Shown piece by piece: positions 62,963 to 64,000 of a DNA stretch of 64,000 bases (its first letter is position 1; every line of letters starts with the position of its first letter). Below the pieces are notes generated by a model, which did no database searches, was not told where the DNA came from, and worked only from the letters and a program-made list of their open reading frames with translations. The position numbers were made by a program, and so were the translations under genes. Source of the stretch: Brooklawnia sp032229645 (GTDB lineage: Bacteria > Actinomycetota > Actinomycetes > Propionibacteriales > Propionibacteriaceae); NCBI GenBank assembly GCA_963722295.1, contig CAVRLB010000001.1:124001-188000 (forward strand), written 5' to 3'.

Positions 62963-64000
62963 TTACCGGATGTTCATACCGCCGACGAGGGCACAGCGAC
63001 GACGCCGGGCGTAGCATCGCGCTGAGGTGAGCCCCTCACCGGTGGGTCCGGCGATGGTGAAGGTCGTGAAACCTTCGCCACCCAGCCCGATACCCGCGTA
63101 TGACGGTCCGTTCTTCACGAAGATCGTTGTTTGAATGCGTTTGGCCATCTTGGTCAGCGCGTTGACGTCGGACGAGTGCATGATCGCGGTGTGGCGGTTG
63201 CCGTGCTCGGCCTCCACGGCCAGCTCGATGGCTTCGTCCACATTCTTGACCCGGATGATACCGAGGATCGGCATCATCAGTTCGGTCTGCACGAATGGGT
63301 GCGCGAAGGGCACCTCAGCGATGATCAAGCGAGTTCCGCTGGGTGCTTCGATACCGATTGCATCGAGCAGCACGGAAGCGTCCTTGCCGACGCACCCGGT
63401 GACCGCATGACCGTCTTTGGCGACCATCTCGGCCAGCCGCGCGATTGCCGCCTGATCCTTCAGTTCGTAGGCGCCGTTTTTCAGCATCTCGAACTTCAGC
63501 AGGTCGACCACGCACTCGACGGCAAGAACTTCCTTCTCGGCGGTGCAGGGCAGGTTGTTGTCGAAGGATGCGCCATTGACGATGTCGCGGGCGGCGCGCA
63601 CGATGTCGGCAGTCTGGTCAACGACCACCGGTGGGTTACCTGCGCCCGCGCCGATGGCCTTCTTACCGCTCGACAGTACAGACTTCACGATGCCGGGACC
63701 ACCGGTCGCGACCAGCATCCGTACCCGGGGATCAGCCATCATCGCGTTGGTGTTCTCGATCGAAGGCTTCTCCACGGTGACCACCAGATTGGCCGGAGCC
63801 CCGGCGCCGACCAGCGCGGCGTTGATCTTGCGGATCAGCCAATGAGTGATCTTGGTCGCACGGGGATGCGGGCTGAAGACCACCGAATTTCCGGCTGAGA
63901 GCATGCCGATCGCGTTGTTGATCACTGTCTCGGTCGGGTTGGTGGTCGGAGTGATCGCCCCGATGACCCCGAAGGGCGAGAGTTCGACTGTGGTCAGCCC
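62963..64000 (-). CDS. pduP: CoA-acylating propionaldehyde dehydrogenase, 5' end outside the window
   Basis: At least 345 residues, open to the window's end. It oxidises propionaldehyde (or acetaldehyde) to the acyl-CoA with NAD inside a microcompartment. Seen: 'VELSPFGVIGAITPTTNPTE', catalytic Cys in 'NGASFDNNLPCTAEKE', and the C-terminal 'FTIAGPTGEGLTSAR' typical of PduP/EutE. The N-terminal encapsulation peptide is not in view. It faces the eutS-eutP side across the island, so the two microcompartment operons converge. Confidence 0.9.
   Translation of the reverse strand, partial: GLTTVELSPFGVIGAITPTTNPTETVINNAIGMLSAGNSVVFSPHPRATKITHWLIRKINAALVGAGAPANLVVTVEKPSIENTNAMMADPRVRMLVATGGPGIVKSVLSSGKKAIGAGAGNPPVVVDQTADIVRAARDIVNGASFDNNLPCTAEKEVLAVECVVDLLKFEMLKNGAYELKDQAAIARLAEMVAKDGHAVTGCVGKDASVLLDAIGIEAPSGTRLIIAEVPFAHPFVQTELMMPILGIIRVKNVDEAIELAVEAEHGNRHTAIMHSSDVNALTKMAKRIQTTIFVKNGPSYAGIGLGGEGFTTFTIAGPTGEGLTSARCYARRRRCALVGGMNIR

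Overview
The window is high-GC actinobacterial DNA. The gene content points to the Propionibacteriaceae, although no rRNA or marker gene is present to prove it: an anaerobic glpABC glycerol-3-phosphate dehydrogenase with glpF and glpK, a giant pyruvate:ferredoxin oxidoreductase, and remains of a propanediol/ethanolamine microcompartment locus (eutS fragment, eutP, pduP). No tRNA, rRNA or CRISPR array was seen.

Layout. 0-13.2 kb: small accessory genes. These include an unusual sensor pair with a convergent response regulator, an MFS carrier plus esterase, an AI-2E-type permease, a LuxR regulator divergent from an FAD oxidase, and a TetR gene. 13.3-20.2 kb: the glycerol operon (minus strand, glpA-B-C-F-K), closed by a strong hairpin terminator. 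20.3-24.4 kb: housekeeping and stress genes. 24.4-29.3 kb: a complete urea ABC transporter (urtABCDE) with no urease beside it. 29.7-32.2 kb: a XhoI/PaeR7I-like restriction-modification pair. 32.3-34.7 kb: an adenylating ligase plus a glycosyltransferase. 35.1-43.0 kb: a two-gene redox operon of an oversized PFOR and a single-chain NfnAB-like transhydrogenase. 43.4-47.4 kb: a CotH lipoprotein, a hydrolase gene broken by one in-frame stop beside a TetR gene with twin operators, and a HAD phosphatase. 47.7-50.0 kb: a decayed microcompartment operon ending at an IS256-type transposase fragment.

The most interesting region is about 50.4-62.5 kb, a visibly AT-richer island between the broken microcompartment operon and pduP. 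It encodes a 67-residue precursor whose C-terminal part has the cysteine pattern of a CS-alpha-beta defensin (actifensin-like, but with eight cysteines). Downstream in one tight minus-strand operon lie a degenerate asparagine-synthetase/lasso-cyclase-like protein, a PqqD-like recognition element, a MauE-thioredoxin oxidoreductase, an ABC exporter, an S9 peptidase, and a degenerate homologue of the lasso leader peptidase that lacks the catalytic Cys and His. Divergent from it are a histidine kinase, a LuxR-type regulator and an FtsX-type ABC pair that could sense the peptide and give immunity.

Proposed working model for the island (inference): the two-component system switches on the cluster; the PqqD-like and catalytically dead lasso-like proteins act as leader-binding scaffold; the MauE-thioredoxin protein handles disulfides; the S9 peptidase removes the leader; the ABC exporter secretes; the FtsX system protects.
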